Assembly (NCBI RefSeq): GCF_035994185.1
Contig: NZ_CP108538.1
Coordinates: forward strand, 5,619,501 to 5,683,500
DNA length: 64,000 nt
Reading direction: 5' to 3'
DNA from: Streptomyces sp. NBC_01217
Lineage (GTDB): Bacteria > Actinomycetota > Actinomycetes > Streptomycetales > Streptomycetaceae
Shown: positions 62,161 to 64,000 of the stretch, piece by piece
How the letters are laid out: each line of letters starts with the position of its first letter
Position numbering within the stretch: position 1 is the first letter of the stretch
The notes under the pieces: model-generated
Told to the model about the DNA's origin: nothing
Database searches by the model: none
The model's input: only the letters and a program-made list of their open reading frames with translations
Program-made: the position numbers and the translations under genes

Positions 62161-63816
62161 CTAGCAGGACCCGAACGGCCACAGCCGATAGCGCGAGTCC
62201 AGCCGGTACTCGCCGCCCCGCTCCACCGTGAGCCGCGTCCACTCGCCGTCCTGTTGCAGGCACCCGCCGCCGTCGGCCCGCAGCCAGGGCGAGTACGCGA
62301 TCCGTACCGTCACCGAACCGGCGGCGGGCATCCGTACCACCAGCGAGGCGTCGTCCCCGCGTACGACGGAGCCCGGTGCGGAGACCAGCGGGACGGCGCC
62401 CCGCACCCGGTAGATCCGCCACCCCGCGTCCTGCCACACCGGCTCCAGCCAGTCGGTCCCGCGCCGGACGATCTCCGCCTCCGCCTCGGCCGGGCTGTCC
62501 GGACTGCCGCTGTGCAGCACGACGAGGCCCACGCCCCAGCGGTCCAGCCAGGCGCGGTACGCCGCCGGGGTCGGCCTCCCCTCGTAGAACAGCCGCCCGC
62601 GCTCCACGTCGAGCTGCCGGTTCCAGCCGCGCGCCATGTTCACATGGGGGGCGAGCACGGCCGCCTCCCGGTGATCACGGGCCGGCACGACCTCCACCCG
62701 CATCCGTTGCGCACCGAGCCTGCGCAGCTCGGCGACCACGCCGTCGGTGTGCGCCGCCCAGGCGGGCACGCTGTTGGAGACCCGCAGATCGTCATCGGTC
62801 TTGTTGACCACCCAGCCGGTGTTGAACGCGAGCATCCCGACGAGCACGACGGCCCGCACCCGCAGCAGCCGGCCGCCCCGCGCCCACCCCGTCAGACAGG
62901 CCAGGGCCGCCGCGCACAGCACGGGCGGACCGGCCACCCCCACCAGCCGCTCCACGTTCGTCCCGATGGGCGAGGGGATCAGAAAGGTCAGCACGACACC
63001 GCCCGCGTACACCGCACTCGCGAACCGCACCACCCGCCAGCCGCCCTCGCGCGGCGCGGCGAACCACAGAGCCGCGCAGGCGGCCAACGGCATCCACAAC
63101 TTCCCCACGGGCATCGGCTGTTCGCCCCTGAACGGGAAGAGGGCCGTCGTCGCCGCCACCACCAGGATCGGCGGCAGGAGAAGCGCGGCCGCCCGCCGCC
63201 GCTGCCGGCCGAGCCCGTACGCCGCACCCGCCACCACCAGGAACAGCCCCGCCACCGGACTCGCCGCCGTCGCCAGCACCGCGCACCCCGCGGCGAGGCC
63301 CGCCCGCCGCCGTACGTACAACAGCGCGACCAGCCCGATCGCCACGCCCAGCGCGAACGTCGTACGCCCGGAGGCGACATTGCACCAGAGCACCGACGAC
63401 CCCAGCACCGAGACCGCGACCGGCCACCGCACCCCGGCCCGCACACAGAGCCGTCCCAGTGCCCACGCCCCGCCGATCCCGGCGGCGACGGTGACGGCCC
63501 GCACCCCGGACACCGCCATGAGCGGCGGCGTCAGCAGGCTGTAGTTGGCTGTGTGCATCCCCCCGTACCAGGAGAGGTTGTACGCGGACCCCGGATGCCG
63601 CGACGCGAACCCGGCCCAGGCGACCTGCGCCGCCAGATCACCGCCACCGGTGGCCAGCACCAGCGCCCACACGAGATACAACGGCACGACGACCAGCACC
63701 GCGAGCCCCGGCACCCACCACAGCGCCGCATCCGCATCCGCGACCACCCGGCGCACACCCGTGCCGACCCGCCCGCCTCCCCGCTCGCGCGGCACAGCCC
63801 TCTCGGTGATCCCCAC
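62161..63816 (-). CDS. Large polytopic membrane protein, glycosyltransferase-like topology
   Basis: A 551-residue protein. About 10 membrane helices fill residues 30-350 (VPGLAVLVVVPLYLVWALVL, FALGVAIGLVALLYV, ALLLPPILVVAATTALFPF, VLTFLIPSPIGTNVERLVG). A soluble C-terminal part of about 200 residues follows (RMRVEVVPARDHREAAVLAP, VGLVVLHSGSPDS, ending YRLDSRYRLWPFGSC). The early periplasmic loop (NLSWYGGMHTANYSLLTPPL) and overall plan recall integral-membrane glycosyltransferases, but I see no sure DxD-type active site. GTG 63816 start. Function not assigned. Confidence 0.7.
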   Translation of the reverse strand: MGITERAVPRERGGGRVGTGVRRVVADADAALWWVPGLAVLVVVPLYLVWALVLATGGGDLAAQVAWAGFASRHPGSAYNLSWYGGMHTANYSLLTPPLMAVSGVRAVTVAAGIGGAWALGRLCVRAGVRWPVAVSVLGSSVLWCNVASGRTTFALGVAIGLVALLYVRRRAGLAAGCAVLATAASPVAGLFLVVAGAAYGLGRQRRRAAALLLPPILVVAATTALFPFRGEQPMPVGKLWMPLAACAALWFAAPREGGWRVVRFASAVYAGGVVLTFLIPSPIGTNVERLVGVAGPPVLCAAALACLTGWARGGRLLRVRAVVLVGMLAFNTGWVVNKTDDDLRVSNSVPAWAAHTDGVVAELRRLGAQRMRVEVVPARDHREAAVLAPHVNMARGWNRQLDVERGRLFYEGRPTPAAYRAWLDRWGVGLVVLHSGSPDSPAEAEAEIVRRGTDWLEPVWQDAGWRIYRVRGAVPLVSAPGSVVRGDDASLVVRMPAAGSVTVRIAYSPWLRADGGGCLQQDGEWTRLTVERGGEYRLDSRYRLWPFGSC

Positions 63817-64000
63817 CCCGCAAACACTAACGGGACCGTTCGCACCGCACGATGGTCACCGCCGGGGCCCCCAGCCCCGGCAACGGCCGGGCAGCCACCC
63901 CGTCCCCGGTGGCGAAACCCCACCGGCCCGGAGCGGCCGGCGCCGGCTGAGCCGTATGTCCCGCCCTGCGGCCGCGCGGCTCAGTTCGCCAGGGCAATGG

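Noticed and set aside
63817..64000. Small open frame at the right end (ATG near 63851)
   Set aside because: About 32 Pro/Gly/Ala-rich codons, no ribosome site or promoter, and no protein-like features. The 184-bp end holds nothing I can support.

Overview
The window is a piece of a Streptomyces chromosome. Base composition is very high in G+C, codons end in G or C, GTG starts are common, and the gene set is actinobacterial. Gene order from add and afsQ1/afsQ2/sigQ through deoC, deoD, accA2, pccB/pccE, birA, cya and hutH matches what I remember of the SCO4901-SCO4935 part of the S. coelicolor chromosome. That comparison is from memory, not from an alignment.

Layout. 1-8.4 kb: the N-terminus of a secreted S8 peptidase, a STAS protein, a SnoaL-tailed ECF sigma factor with a coupled small membrane protein, an L,D-transpeptidase, a divergent MFS exporter/LysR pair, an alpha/beta hydrolase lacking its nucleophile, and adenosine deaminase. 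8.4-14.6 kb: PspC and VanZ proteins, then the lipoprotein-afsQ2-afsQ1 operon divergent from sigQ, with an AfsQ1-type box between them, followed by a P-loop kinase with a damaged Walker A motif. 14.6-18.8 kb: the deoC-aldehyde dehydrogenase-(cysteine-free aldehyde dehydrogenase-like) operon and a PH-domain membrane protein. 18.8-25.3 kb: accessory genes (acetyltransferases, a RibD-like reductase, hydrolase/HTH and WYL/NIPSNAP divergent pairs, a YegP-like protein).

25.3-36.3 kb is the most unusual part. It is a phosphate-type ABC transporter cluster: pstC, pstA, two membrane-tethered PstS-like proteins, a soluble PstS-like protein, an Ig-domain surface protein with an LAxTG sorting signal, a multi-pass sortase-like protein that has lost its catalytic His, Cys and Arg, and pstB.

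36.3-43.5 kb: a phosphohexo/pentomutase, purine nucleoside phosphorylase (deoD), a GGCT-like protein, a one-cysteine flavoprotein quinone reductase, a DeoR regulator and maf. 43.5-51 kb: the acyl-CoA carboxylase genes accA2, pccE and pccB with the biotin ligase birA, interrupted by a DHA2 exporter/TetR pair with twin operators. 51-64 kb: adenylate cyclase, enoyl-CoA hydratase, a GAF-GGDEF diguanylate cyclase, hutH, a small LAxTG protein, an L,D-transpeptidase lipoprotein, an FtsX/LolD-type ABC pair, an RDD protein and a large membrane protein.

How the genes work together. add, deoC and deoD each carry the same 12-bp palindrome CTACGCGCGTAG in the promoter, so they look like one nucleoside-catabolism regulon. 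In it Add and DeoD release (deoxy)ribose-1-phosphate, the mutase makes the 5-phosphate, DeoC cleaves deoxyribose-5-phosphate, and the aldehyde dehydrogenase oxidises acetaldehyde. AccA2, PccB, PccE and BirA form a biotin-carboxylase module. Many genes have a TAnnnT -10 hexamer 6-7 nt before the start codon and no Shine-Dalgarno sequence, as expected of leaderless mRNAs. No tRNA, rRNA, CRISPR array, transposase or integrase was seen.
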